From Inquilinus limosus DSM 16000 (GTDB taxonomy: Bacteria > Pseudomonadota > Alphaproteobacteria > DSM-16000 > Inquilinaceae), in contig NZ_AUHM01000010.1 in the NCBI RefSeq assembly GCF_000423185.1, forward strand, positions 62,001-126,000: a DNA stretch of 64,000 bases, given 5' to 3'. The notes below the pieces were generated by a model. That model searched no databases, was not told the origin of the DNA, and worked only from the letters and a program-made list of their open reading frames with translations. Positions within the stretch are counted from its first letter, which is position 1. The number at the start of each line of letters is the position of its first letter. The position numbers were made by a program, and so were the translations under genes. Shown here in pieces: positions 8,786 through 17,639 of the stretch.

Positions 8786-10026
8786 CGCCGCCGTGCCTCG
8801 ATCGCCAGGCCGACGCCGACCGCACCGAAACTATCCCCCTCCACCACCCGGGCGGCCGGTGCCTCGGCCAGTGCGGCGGCGCGGAAGGCCGGCAGCAAGG
8901 CCGAGCCGCCGGTCAGGAACACCGCGTCGAGACGGTCCGGGCTGAGGTCGGCCGCCTGAACGCAGCGGCGGATCAGCGCCGACAGCCGGCCGACCGCGTC
9001 GCGGATTGCCGCATCCAGCGCCGCCCGGCCGGCGCGCAGCCCCAGCTTCGGCTCGACCAGGCGCAGGTCGATCACGGTCGGATCCTTGCTGCCGAGCGCG
9101 ATCTTCGCCGCCTCGACCCGCAGCGCCAGGCTGTGGCCGAGATTGCCCTCCAGCACCCGCAGCAGCCGGTCGATCTTCTGCGGCTCGCGCGATTCCCGCC
9201 GCACCTCGCGCACCTCCGCCACCACCTTCGGGGAATAGAGCGCGTTGATCCGGCTCCAGGTCGCCAGCATGTGGAAGTAGCGGCTGGGCGTCACCGCGCC
9301 CGGGCGCTTCATCTTCGCGCCGAGGCCGAGCGCCGGCATCACCGTGGCCAGGCTGAACAGCCGGTCCACATCGGTGCCGCCCAGCCGGATGCCGTCATTG
9401 GCCAGGATGTCCGCCGCGCGGTCCGGCAGGTCCCTGCGCTGCGGCCCGAGCCGGACGATCGAGACGTCGGACGTGCCGCCGCCGATATCGACGATCAGCG
9501 CCACCTCCTCCCGCCCCAGCCCGGCCTCGTAGGTGCGGGCCGCGGCGATCGGCTCGTATTCGAAGGACACCTCGGAGAAGCCGGCCTCGCGCGCGATCGC
9601 CTGCAGCGTGTCCTGGGCTTTGCTGTCGCCGGCCGGGTCGTCGTCGACGAAATGCACCGGCCGGCCGTGCACCACCCGCTCCAGCGCATGGCCGCAGGCC
9701 GCCTCGGCCCTGGCCTTCATCTCGGCCAGGAACATCGCGATCACCTGCTTGAAGCCGATGCGCTCGCGCCCGACCCAGGTCTCCTCCTCGATCAGCGGGG
9801 TGCCGAGCACGGATTTGATCGACCGCATCAGCCGGCCCTCCAGGCTGTCGACATAGGAGTCGATCGCCGAGCGGCCGAAGCGCGGCGCGCCGCCGACCAT
9901 GTCGAACCAGATCGCGCTGGGCAGCGTCGTCGCCGCGCCCTCCAGCGGCAGCAGCCGCGCGCCGCCGGAGTCGACGATGCCGAGGGTCGAGTTCGAGGTG
10001 CCGAAATCCAGGCCGCAGACCGCCAT
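8773..10026 (-). CDS. yegD: Hsp70 family chaperone-like protein (YegD type)
   Basis: 417-aa protein with an actin/Hsp70 ATPase fold and almost no substrate-binding domain, as in YegD. Nucleotide-binding motifs: GLDFGTSNSTLGIVD (phosphate 1), VALIVDIGGGTSDVSIVRLG (phosphate 2) and VFLTGGSALLPAF (adenosine). The LDRLL segment and C-terminal AVGVGLAIEA are typical of the family. The ATG at 10026 was preferred over a GTG one codon earlier because GGAGG sits five bases before it. No DnaJ or GrpE gene is nearby, and the target of YegD proteins is unknown. The gene is tail-to-tail with cytochrome b561, the ends overlapping by 13 bp. Confidence 0.88.
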   Translation of the reverse strand: MAVCGLDFGTSNSTLGIVDSGGARLLPLEGAATTLPSAIWFDMVGGAPRFGRSAIDSYVDSLEGRLMRSIKSVLGTPLIEEETWVGRERIGFKQVIAMFLAEMKARAEAACGHALERVVHGRPVHFVDDDPAGDSKAQDTLQAIAREAGFSEVSFEYEPIAAARTYEAGLGREEVALIVDIGGGTSDVSIVRLGPQRRDLPDRAADILANDGIRLGGTDVDRLFSLATVMPALGLGAKMKRPGAVTPSRYFHMLATWSRINALYSPKVVAEVREVRRESREPQKIDRLLRVLEGNLGHSLALRVEAAKIALGSKDPTVIDLRLVEPKLGLRAGRAALDAAIRDAVGRLSALIRRCVQAADLSPDRLDAVFLTGGSALLPAFRAAALAEAPAARVVEGDSFGAVGVGLAIEARRRYGP

Positions 10027-10051
10027 CACCGCCTCCGCTCCAACGCCGAAA

Positions 10052-10077
10052 AGCCCCGGATCCGGTCGGACGGGGCT
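10052..10077 (-). terminator. Rho-independent terminator after the cyclase/TPR gene
   Basis: Stem AGCCCCG / CGGGGCT with a 12-nt loop, continuing as TTTT on the minus strand. It lies downstream of the stop at 10142 and upstream of the Hsp70 gene start, so it most likely ends transcription of the large cyclase gene. Confidence 0.6.
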
Positions 10078-10141
10078 GAAGGGCGCGGGTTGTAACCCGG
10101 GCAGGAGGCGGAGGGAAGAGGCTGCGGCCCAGTGCCCGTCC

Positions 10142-13100
10142 TTACGCCAGCTCGTTGAGCAGGGCCTTTCCGCTTATCAAGTCGGCGGTCTCGAATCCCT
10201 CAGTGAAGGCGTCGATGACCGACGCGAGCATCGCGCGTGCCTCAGCGACCTTGCCTGCTTCGTGCCAGAGGCGGGCCAGCCTCTTCGCCGCACGCAGCTC
10301 CCACATGCGCGCCGATTGCGCCCTGGCAGTCCTAAGGGCGCGATCGAACTGCACCTCGGCATTCGCCGCGTCGCCCCGGGCAAGCGCGACCTCGCCCGCA
10401 AGTCGATACAGCTCTGCTTCGTACCAACGCTCGTCAGTGGCCCGCACCAGGCGCAACGCCTCGTCGAGCTGCTCCTGCGCCTCCGGCCATCGTCCTTCCT
10501 GGAGATAGATCTCGGCCAGAATCGAGATCGTGTAGGGCTGCTCGACCTTCTGTTCCGTCGCGGCAAGCTTTGCCAGCGCGTCGCGCATCAATTCTATGCC
10601 GTCGTCCACCGCACCCCGACGGGCGCGCGTCCAGCCTTGAAACACGCGCGCGACCTCATGGAAGACGACGATGCCCTTGTCCGCAGCGAGGCCAAGCAGC
10701 GCCGTGACGTTTGCCTCCACGGCCGCGCAGTCGCCGCAGAAGTGATACAGGTAGCAGCCGTTTCCGAGCGCCATTGCGTAGAGAAACGCGGGCATGCCTT
10801 CGGAGGCCGCTATCGCCTCCCTGGCACGGGCATGGGCCTGCTCGGGATAGCCCAGCGCGAAAAGCGCCCAGGCGAGATATGTCAACGCGAAGGTGGGGTA
10901 CTGTCGGTGCGAGTACAGATCGACAAGCGCGCGGTCGGCACCACCAACACGAAGACACTCTTCCAGAAACCGGCGGCTGCGCACGAGATCGCCCAGCAGG
11001 AAGGCCGTGGCCCCGATCAGCTGGTACGCCACCGTCAGCGCTGAAGCATTGCGACCACGCTGCGCAATCTCCAGGAATTCCGTCGCGTAGCCTTCGGCGT
11101 CGTGCAGCTTCGGACGGTTAAAAGCGCAGATGAACTGCCCATAAACCACCTCCAACAGCCGATCGGCGTCGCCGGCCTGCTCGCACAGCGCCCGGGCGCG
11201 TCTGTAGGCCTCCTCGGTCTGCGATGACCCTGTCCCACGGATTGCCCGGTATATTGCGCCCAATGACATCTGCAGGCCGAGTTCGGCATGTTTTCGCCGG
11301 TCGTCCGGCAGTTCGGGCATCAGCGCGACAGCCCGAGTCAAATGGAGCTCTGCCTCGACATAGTTGGAACGCTCGCTCGCTCTCGCACCAGCGCGCTGCC
11401 AACAGGCAATCGCACGCTCCCACAGTCCTGCGGCCTCATAGTGATGCGCAAGCAGCTCAGGCTGCTCCTCCGTGATCTCCGCGAATTCCTGCTCCAGCGC
11501 TTCGGCGGTCCGTGCATGCAGTTGCTGCCGGACGCTCACCAACAAGGTCTCGTAAGCGGCGTCCTGCACCAGAGCGTGCTTGAAGACATAATGTGTCTGA
11601 GGCGGCGAGCCTCGGCGGAATATCAGTCCTGCCTGCACGAGCTCGTCCAGAGCTCGGGTCAATATATCTCCATCCAGCGACGAGACCTCCGCTAGCAGAG
11701 CTTCGCTGAACTCCCGGCCCAGTACCGACGCGGTTTGCGCGACCTCCTTCATCGCAGCCGTCCGGTCGAGCCGTGCCATCAGCGTGTCCTGCAGCGTTGC
11801 CGGAACGGACAACTGTGGCGGGCCATCACGGACAAGACCGCCTGCGCGAACGGCCGAGAAGCCGGATTCCAGTACGGCCTTGGTCAGCTCCTCGACAAAC
11901 AGCGGCACGCCGTCCGCCTTCACAACGATCTGGTCGATGGTCCCCGGCGGCAGGGTCGTGGCAGCGGTCAACTCGCCGACCATGGCCGCCGCCTGCGTTC
12001 TGCTCAGCCGGTTCAGCATCAGCACGGTTACATGTGCGCGACGGCTCCAGGATGGCGTGTAATCCGGCCGACAGGTCACCACCATCAGGACGCGAGCATC
12101 CTGCAGGCGATCAATCGAAGCCGAGATCAGCTCGTCGCTCGACGGATCGATCCAATGCGCGTCCTCGATGACGAACAGCACGGGCTGCCGCGCGGCGAGG
12201 CCCAGCAGTCGATCGACGAGCACCGCCAACGTCTTCTCCTTCAGGCGCTGCGGCGTCAGGTCGAGCGCCGGATAGCGCCCGCCGACAGGAATCGACAACA
12301 GGGCCGCAAACAACGAGGCGACTTCCGGCACTGCCTGTCCAGACTCGGCCAGCAGCTGCTCCAGCTTGTCCAATTTGGCGTCCGGCGGATCGGTTCTCAG
12401 CAACCTGGCCGCCTGCTCCAGCTGGCGCACAAAGGGGTACAGCGCGCTGTTCGTGAAATGCGCCGAGCATTGGCAGCGCAGCCGCACATGCGGGTCCTCG
12501 GCAATGCACTCGCGCAACGCCTCGGAGAGGCGCGACTTGCCGATGCCGGGTTCGCCGCATAGCAGCACCACCTGCCCTTCCCCCTGCTTCGCCTGCTCCC
12601 AGCGGCGCATCAGCAGGTCTATCTCCGCGTCGCGGCCGACCAACGGGACCAACCCAGCGGCATGCAGCGCTTCGAAGCGGCTCTCGGTCGGGCGTTCACC
12701 GATCACGCGCCAGATCTGCATCGGCCTTGCGACGCCCCTCAGCTGATGGACGCCGAGGTCTTCATACGAAAAAAGCCCAGCAACCAGTTGCTTGGTGCTC
12801 GGGCTGATCACCAAAGCATTGGGGGATGCCAGCGCCTGTAGTCGGGCGGCGATATTCGGGGTCTCGCCGACGATCGCCATCTCCTCGCGTGCCGCGCCGA
12901 AGCCCATCGCGCCAGCGACGACCAGCCCGGTGTGGACACCGAGGCGGACGCCAAGCTCGATGCCCATCTCCCGCTCGAGCCGCTCGCTCAGTTGCCTGAC
13001 AGCCTCGACGATACCAAGGCCGGCGCTCACCGCGCGCTGAGCATCGTCCTCATGGGCACGAGGAATGCCGAAATAGGCCAACAAGCCGTCGCCGATGTAT

Positions 13101-13498
13101 TTCGCGACATGGCCATCGTACCGTTCAATGATGCTGGTGCAGGCCGCCTGGTAGGCGCGCAGGACCTCGCGAAGCTCTTCAGGATCGAGAGAGCCGGAGA
13201 GAGCCGTAGAGCCGACCAGGTCGCAGAACATCACTGTCAGCTGACGCCGTTCCGCCTGGTCCCCGGAAGCCGCCGGCATCACGGTCGCAACGCTGCGGAC
13301 GGAACTTTCGGCCGGTGCGAGATCGGCGATCGCCTTGAGCAGCCGCTTGCGGTCAGCCAGGCGGATGATACCGAGGTCTTTCAGATCCTCATTGGTGAGC
13401 TCAGGCAACAGGTCGAAATCGACGCCATTCTCGGCGAACGCCTCTGCATAGAGGCCGAGCCCGAGATCTTCGAGCCATCTCTTCAGCTCGCGCGCCAT
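10142..13498 (-). CDS. SAM domain - class III nucleotide cyclase - AAA/STAND ATPase - TPR signalling protein
   Basis: Large 1118-aa cytoplasmic signalling protein. Residues about 5-60 form a SAM domain (WLEDLGLGLYAEAFAENGVD). Residues 85-265 form a class III adenylate/guanylate cyclase catalytic domain. Its metal-binding Asp93 (FCDLVGST) and Asp137 (IGDGLLAYFG), Lys133, and transition-state Asn215 and Arg219 (PNIAARL) are all present, so it looks active. A P-loop ATPase follows (GEPGIGKS, 315-322; LFVIEDAHWIDPSSDE as Walker B). The C-terminal 500 residues are TPR-like helical repeats. ATG 13498 has GGAGA five bases upstream; a longer frame upstream is not family-like. Base composition looks lower in GC and codon use more relaxed than in neighbours, which hints at acquisition. 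The natural signal and partner are unknown. Adenylate cyclase activity is more likely than guanylate because of Lys133, but this is inference. Confidence 0.88.
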   Translation of the reverse strand: MARELKRWLEDLGLGLYAEAFAENGVDFDLLPELTNEDLKDLGIIRLADRKRLLKAIADLAPAESSVRSVATVMPAASGDQAERRQLTVMFCDLVGSTALSGSLDPEELREVLRAYQAACTSIIERYDGHVAKYIGDGLLAYFGIPRAHEDDAQRAVSAGLGIVEAVRQLSERLEREMGIELGVRLGVHTGLVVAGAMGFGAAREEMAIVGETPNIAARLQALASPNALVISPSTKQLVAGLFSYEDLGVHQLRGVARPMQIWRVIGERPTESRFEALHAAGLVPLVGRDAEIDLLMRRWEQAKQGEGQVVLLCGEPGIGKSRLSEALRECIAEDPHVRLRCQCSAHFTNSALYPFVRQLEQAARLLRTDPPDAKLDKLEQLLAESGQAVPEVASLFAALLSIPVGGRYPALDLTPQRLKEKTLAVLVDRLLGLAARQPVLFVIEDAHWIDPSSDELISASIDRLQDARVLMVVTCRPDYTPSWSRRAHVTVLMLNRLSRTQAAAMVGELTAATTLPPGTIDQIVVKADGVPLFVEELTKAVLESGFSAVRAGGLVRDGPPQLSVPATLQDTLMARLDRTAAMKEVAQTASVLGREFSEALLAEVSSLDGDILTRALDELVQAGLIFRRGSPPQTHYVFKHALVQDAAYETLLVSVRQQLHARTAEALEQEFAEITEEQPELLAHHYEAAGLWERAIACWQRAGARASERSNYVEAELHLTRAVALMPELPDDRRKHAELGLQMSLGAIYRAIRGTGSSQTEEAYRRARALCEQAGDADRLLEVVYGQFICAFNRPKLHDAEGYATEFLEIAQRGRNASALTVAYQLIGATAFLLGDLVRSRRFLEECLRVGGADRALVDLYSHRQYPTFALTYLAWALFALGYPEQAHARAREAIAASEGMPAFLYAMALGNGCYLYHFCGDCAAVEANVTALLGLAADKGIVVFHEVARVFQGWTRARRGAVDDGIELMRDALAKLAATEQKVEQPYTISILAEIYLQEGRWPEAQEQLDEALRLVRATDERWYEAELYRLAGEVALARGDAANAEVQFDRALRTARAQSARMWELRAAKRLARLWHEAGKVAEARAMLASVIDAFTEGFETADLISGKALLNELA

Positions 13499-13547
13499 GC
13501 CGTCTCCTGAGCATGCCCAGGGAATTTTACCGCGGATGCCGGGGGGC

Positions 13548-13622
13548 CTGTAGACATTCGTTTGACCGGCCCTGACTGAAAACCGGCCGCTCGGTCCCCT
13601 GCAAACACCCGAATGTCTACAG
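13548..13622. repeat. 13-bp perfect inverted repeat upstream of the cyclase gene
   Basis: CTGTAGACATTCG at 13548-13560 is repeated in inverted orientation at 13610-13622 with 49 bp between. The inner segment contains two ACCGGCC copies. The element fills the gap between the LLM oxidoreductase stop and the cyclase start, 50 bp from the latter's ATG. It could be a two-site operator, a long terminator stem, or the trace of a mobile insertion. Confidence 0.7.
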
Positions 13623-13625
13623 ACC

Positions 13626-14645
13626 TCAAGCTGCTGCGCCGGACAGCCCGAACACCTGCGCCACCAGCTCATAGGAGCGCAGCCGGGCCGCGTGGTCGTG
13701 GATCATGCTGGTGATCATCACCTCGCTGGCCACGGTCTCGCCGGCCAGGCGCTCGATCTCGGCCTTCACCGTCTCCGGCGTGCCGACGATCTGGTTGCGC
13801 CGGGCGCTCTCGGCCACGCGCTTCTCCTCCGGCGTGTAGGGGTAGGACAGCGCCTCCTCCGGGCTCGGCAGGACGCTGGGCCGGTTGGTCCGCAGCCGCA
13901 CCCAGGACAGCTGGTGCGGCGCGGCCAGCCGCTCGGCCTCCGCCGCGTCCTCGGCGCAGTAGACCGAGACGGTCAGGATCGCATGCGGCTCGCGCATCGC
14001 CGCCGAGGGGCGGAAGTTGCTGCGGTAAAGATGCATCGCCGGCATCGTGTATTGCGGGCTGAAGTGATGCGCGAAGGCGAAGCCGACGCCGAGATGGGCG
14101 GCGAAGCGGGCGCCGAAATCGCTGGAGCCCAGCATCCAGACCGGCGGCAGGGGCACGTCCTCCGGCACCGCGCGGACGGACCGGAAGGCGTGGTCGGCCG
14201 GGAAGGTGCCGTCGGCGAAAGCGCGCAGCTCGGCATACTGGTCGGTGAAGTCGTCGGCGACGACGGCGTCGCGCGACCGGCGCATCGCCAGCGCCGTCAG
14301 CTGGTCCGAGCCGGGAGCGCGGCCGAGGCCGAGGTCGATCCGGCCGGGATGCAGCGATTCCAGCATCTTGAACGCCTCGACCACCCGCAGCGGCGCGTGG
14401 TTCGGCAGCATCACGCCGCCGGAGCCGACGCGGATGCGCTGCGTCACCTGGGCCAGATGGCCGATCAGCACCTCCGGCACGGTCGAGGCCACGCCGGGGA
14501 TCGAATGGTGCTCGGCCACCCAGTAGCGGGTGAAGCCCAGCCGATCCGTCAGCCGGGCGAGATCGAGCGAGTTGCGGACGGCCTGGCCGGGCGGGGAGCC
14601 GGCGGCGATCGGCGCGAGGTCGAGGACCGAGAGCGGCAGTGTCAT
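13626..14645 (-). CDS. LLM class flavin-dependent oxidoreductase (luciferase-like, MsnO8/YhbW group)
   Basis: 339-aa TIM-barrel flavoenzyme of the bacterial luciferase-like superfamily, which uses FMNH2 from a separate reductase. Motifs of the group are present: LDLAPIAAG near the N-terminus, GFTRYWVAEHHSIPGVAST, RIRVGSGGVMLPNHAPLRV, HPGRIDLGLGRAPGSD, VWMLGSSDFGARFAA and a C-terminal IVGTPETVKAEIE. Length and start agree with the family, whose members usually begin MTLPLSVLDL or similar. Substrate is unknown; no flavin reductase gene is adjacent. It is followed by the cyclase gene on the same strand but separated by a 127-bp gap with an inverted repeat. Confidence 0.87.
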   Translation of the reverse strand: MTLPLSVLDLAPIAAGSPPGQAVRNSLDLARLTDRLGFTRYWVAEHHSIPGVASTVPEVLIGHLAQVTQRIRVGSGGVMLPNHAPLRVVEAFKMLESLHPGRIDLGLGRAPGSDQLTALAMRRSRDAVVADDFTDQYAELRAFADGTFPADHAFRSVRAVPEDVPLPPVWMLGSSDFGARFAAHLGVGFAFAHHFSPQYTMPAMHLYRSNFRPSAAMREPHAILTVSVYCAEDAAEAERLAAPHQLSWVRLRTNRPSVLPSPEEALSYPYTPEEKRVAESARRNQIVGTPETVKAEIERLAGETVASEVMITSMIHDHAARLRSYELVAQVFGLSGAAA

Positions 14646-14721
14646 GTCCTGAACTTTGGCAGCCCCGCCCAGGGTTCAAGGCGCGGCGCCGCCCGGCACG
14701 GCTGCGGCCCGGGCATGGCCG

Positions 14722-15069
14722 TCATCCGCGTCCGGCGGCACCCGGCGCTGGACTCGGCAGCGACTCGTGTCGGATCCAGTCGAGATAGCCGGCGTCACCG
14801 CCCTCGATCCTGAGGGCGACGATGCAGGGCAGCTCGTAGCCGTGCAGCTCGCGCACCCGGGCGGACAGGGCGGTGAAGCGGTCGGCGCGGGTCTTGGCGA
14901 TCAGCACCGTCTCCGCCGCCTCCTCCACCCTGCCCCGCCAACGGTAGATCGACCGCGCGCCGGGCAGGATGTTGACCGAGGCGGCCAGACGCTCCTCGAC
15001 CAGCGCCCGGCCGATGCGGGCGGCCTCGGCCTCAGAACCGGCGGTGACATAGGCGAAGACGACAGCCAT
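14722..15069 (-). CDS. cutA: Divalent cation tolerance protein CutA
   Basis: Small trimeric cytoplasmic protein of 115 aa, the normal length, named for copper tolerance though its role is debated. The core matches the family: FAYVTAGSEAEAARIGRALV, ERLAASVNILPGARSIYRW with the conserved Cys position replaced by Ser/Val here, KTRADRFTAL and HGYELPCIVAL. ATG 15069 has GGAGGAGACC immediately upstream. A 20-codon longer frame would overlap speB and lacks support. It lies 47 bp after speB on the same strand and may be cotranscribed with it. Confidence 0.9.
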   Translation of the reverse strand: MAVVFAYVTAGSEAEAARIGRALVEERLAASVNILPGARSIYRWRGRVEEAAETVLIAKTRADRFTALSARVRELHGYELPCIVALRIEGGDAGYLDWIRHESLPSPAPGAAGRG

Positions 15070-15115
15070 GGTCTCCTCCAGGGACTTGCCGCGGGGGCGT
15101 TCCTCGTCGGACGCG

Positions 15116-16087
15116 TCAGGCGCCCGCACGCGCGGCGCAGCGCGCCGCCACGCCCGGCGCGACCGCGCAGAGCAGCTCGAACATCAGGGTCGCCCCGGTC
15201 AGGGCGGTGAGGCCGGACGGGTCGAAGGGCGGCGAGACCTCGACGAGGTCGGCCCCGATCAGGTCCAGCCCGGCCAGGCGGCGCACCATCCGCTGCGCCT
15301 CGCGGGTGGTGATGCCGCCGATCTCGGGGGTGCCGGTGCCCGGCGCCATCGAGGGGTCGATGGCGTCGATGTCGAAGGTCGCGTAGGCCGGCCCCGAGCC
15401 GAGGATCTCCAGCGCCTCGTCCATCACGTCGTCGGGGCCGCGGCGGTCGAACTCCTCGATGAAGATCATGCGGATGCCGCAGGCCTTGGCGAAGTCGTAG
15501 TTGCCGGCATCGGAGATCGAGCCGCGCAGTCCGATCTGGACCATCCGCTTGGGGTCGACCAGCCCCTCCTCGATGGCCCGGCGGAACGGCGTGCCGTGGT
15601 TGTAGGGATTACCGAAGAAGCTGTCATAGGTGTCGGAATGGGCGTCGAACTGGATCAGCCCCACCGGGCCGTCGGCGACCAGGCCGCGCAGGACCGGCAG
15701 CGAGACCAGATGGTCGCCGCCGGCGGAGATGGGCGTCGCGCCGGACCGGCGCAGGTCGGCGTAGAAGGCCCCGATCGCCTCCAGCGACTTCGGCAGGCTG
15801 ATCGGATCGACCGGGACATCGCCGCAATCGCCGACGCGAACGAGATCATAGGGCGAGACGCCGGTGACGTGGTGGACGCGGCGCATCAGGCTGGACTGGT
15901 TGCGCAGCTCGCGCGGCCCGTGCCGCGTCCCGGCGCGGTTGGTGACGCCGCCGTCGAAGGGCACGCCGACCAGCGCGACATCCACCTCGGCCGGGTCGGC
16001 CACCGGCAGGCGCATGAAGGTCGGGATGCCGGCGAAGCGCGGCACCCGGCCGGAATCCAGCGGCTCGAACTTGCCTGCCAAGGCCAC
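15116..16087 (-). CDS. speB: Agmatinase
   Basis: Ureohydrolase of 323 aa converting agmatine to putrescine and urea. Binuclear Mn ligands are visible: the His of SAGGDHLVSLP, the Asp-His-Asp of QFDAHSDTYD, and the two aspartates of TFDIDAIDPSMAPGTGTP. The start is uncertain by two codons: GTG at 16087 abuts GGGAG, whereas TTG at 16081 has GGGAGG at a normal 5-base spacing. The difference is two residues. It sits just downstream of puuA, so together the pair would generate putrescine and glutamylate it. Guanidinobutyrase activity is an alternative within the family. Confidence 0.88.
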   Translation of the reverse strand: MALAGKFEPLDSGRVPRFAGIPTFMRLPVADPAEVDVALVGVPFDGGVTNRAGTRHGPRELRNQSSLMRRVHHVTGVSPYDLVRVGDCGDVPVDPISLPKSLEAIGAFYADLRRSGATPISAGGDHLVSLPVLRGLVADGPVGLIQFDAHSDTYDSFFGNPYNHGTPFRRAIEEGLVDPKRMVQIGLRGSISDAGNYDFAKACGIRMIFIEEFDRRGPDDVMDEALEILGSGPAYATFDIDAIDPSMAPGTGTPEIGGITTREAQRMVRRLAGLDLIGADLVEVSPPFDPSGLTALTGATLMFELLCAVAPGVAARCAARAGA

Positions 16088-16110
16088 CTCCCGATCATCC
16101 CCGCCGAACA

Positions 16111-16139
16111 GCCCGCTCCGGCGCTCGTCCGGAGCGGGC
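16111..16139 (-). terminator. Strong hairpin between puuA and speB
   Basis: Perfect 11-bp stem GCCCGCTCCGG / CCGGAGCGGGC with a 7-nt loop between the puuA stop (16148) and the speB start. There is no T-run on the minus strand, so it could be a Rho-dependent terminator, an attenuator, or an mRNA-stabilising processing site. Confidence 0.5.
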
Positions 16140-16147
16140 CGGCCGGC

Positions 16148-17488
16148 TCAGACGTTCAGCAGCAGGTTCTCGCGTTCCCAGGAGCTGATGACGCGGTGAT
16201 AGGCATCATACTCCTTGTTCTTCACCCACCACACCGCATCGACCAGCTTGTCGCCCAGCACCTCGCGCAACGGGCGTGAGGCGGAGAACTTGTTCAGGCT
16301 GTCGTAGAGGTGGCGCGGCAGGGTGAAGGCCAGGCGCTTGGCCGACCCCTCGATCGGGTTCGACGGCTGCATCTCGTTGACGATGCCGAGATAGCCGCAG
16401 GCCAGCGAGGCCGCGAACATCAGATACGGGTTGCAGTCGGCGCCGGCGACCCGGTTCTCGACCCGCTTGGCCTGCGGCTCGTCGATCGGCACGCGGAAGC
16501 CGACCGTGCGGTTGTCCATGCCCCAATGGACGTTGATCGGCGCGTCGCTCTCAGGGTCGAGGCGGCGGTAGGAGTTGACGTTCGGCGCGAACAGCGGCAT
16601 CGCCGCCGGCACGAATTTCTGAAGGCCCGCGATATAGGCCAGGAACATCTCGCTGTTCCCGCCGTCCTCGGCCGCGAACAGGTTCCGGCCGGTCCTGGCG
16701 TCGTTCACGCTCTGGTGCAGATGCATGGCGCTGCCCGGCTCGTCCTTCAGCGGCTTGGCCATGAAGGTGGCGTAGACGTCGTGGCGCATCGCCGTCTCGC
16801 GCACCGTGCGCTTGAAGATCAGCACCTGGTCGGCGAGGTCGAGCGGGTCGCCATGGTTGAAGTTGATCTCGATCTGTGCCGCCCCGGCTTCATGCGCCAG
16901 GGTGTCGACATCGAGGCCCATCGCCTCGCAATGGTCGTAGATCTCTTCGAAGATCGGGTCGAATTCGTTGACCGCGTCGATGCCGTAGGACTGACGCCCG
17001 GTCTCCGGCCGGCCCGACCGGCCGATCGGCGGCTCCAGCGGATAGTCCGGGTCGATGTTCTTCTTGACCAGGTAGAATTCCAGCTCGGGCGCCACCAGGG
17101 GCTTCCAGCCCTTCTCCTCGTACAGCTTCAGCACCCGCCGCAGCACGTGGCGGCTGGAGATCTCGCAGGGGCTGCCGTCGACATATTCGCCGTCGCAGAT
17201 CACCTGCGCCGTCGGCTCCTCGTACCAGGGCACGATGCGGACGCTGTCCGGGTCCGGCACCATGTAGATGTCGATATCGGCCGGGTTGGTGACGTCGTCG
17301 TCGGGGTATTCCCCGGTCACCGTCTGCATGAAGATCGATTCCGGGATCCGCATCCCGCGGGTCTTCAGGCCCTTGATGAACTTGTCGTCGGGCAGGATCT
17401 TGCCCCGGGCGATCCCGTTGATGTCCGGGACCAGGCATTCGACTTCGGTCACGCCATGCTCGTGAATGAAGTCTTCCAGTTTTGACAT
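16148..17488 (-). CDS. puuA: Glutamine synthetase family protein, probable gamma-glutamylputrescine synthetase
   Basis: 446-aa glutamine synthetase homologue. PuuA-type enzymes ligate glutamate to putrescine with ATP, the first step of the glutamylated putrescine pathway. Family motifs: VECLVPDINGIARGKILP at the N-terminus, PELEFYLVKK and HEAGAAQIEINF (metal-binding glutamates), GSAMHLHQSV (metal/ATP His), NRTVGFRVPI and ENRVAGADCNPYLMFAA. The ATG at 17488 begins MSKLEDFIHEHGVTEV, as in relatives; the longer frame adds an unconserved basic stretch. The neighbour speB makes its expected substrate, and a second paralogue diverges from the same 151-bp intergenic region. Real glutamine synthetase (GlnA) is unlikely because the adenylylation loop is absent. 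Confidence 0.85.
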   Translation of the reverse strand: MSKLEDFIHEHGVTEVECLVPDINGIARGKILPDDKFIKGLKTRGMRIPESIFMQTVTGEYPDDDVTNPADIDIYMVPDPDSVRIVPWYEEPTAQVICDGEYVDGSPCEISSRHVLRRVLKLYEEKGWKPLVAPELEFYLVKKNIDPDYPLEPPIGRSGRPETGRQSYGIDAVNEFDPIFEEIYDHCEAMGLDVDTLAHEAGAAQIEINFNHGDPLDLADQVLIFKRTVRETAMRHDVYATFMAKPLKDEPGSAMHLHQSVNDARTGRNLFAAEDGGNSEMFLAYIAGLQKFVPAAMPLFAPNVNSYRRLDPESDAPINVHWGMDNRTVGFRVPIDEPQAKRVENRVAGADCNPYLMFAASLACGYLGIVNEMQPSNPIEGSAKRLAFTLPRHLYDSLNKFSASRPLREVLGDKLVDAVWWVKNKEYDAYHRVISSWERENLLLNV

Positions 17489-17639
17489 AAAATCATGGCC
17501 CTGCCCCTTTAGGCGGGCCCCGCTTCTCGTTTCTGCGCCACCCACCATAGCCGAGCCCCCCGGGGGGGTGGGAAGAGAAGAACGGCATCATGGCCGCTCC
17601 GCCCCGGCCCGGCTTGACAGTTCCAGGCCGGCTGCGAGG

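Noticed and set aside
17614-17619. TTGACA resembling a -35 element upstream of the second glutamine synthetase homologue
   Set aside because: A -10 at the right spacing would fall on the start codon region and is not TATAAT-like, so it was not called as a promoter.
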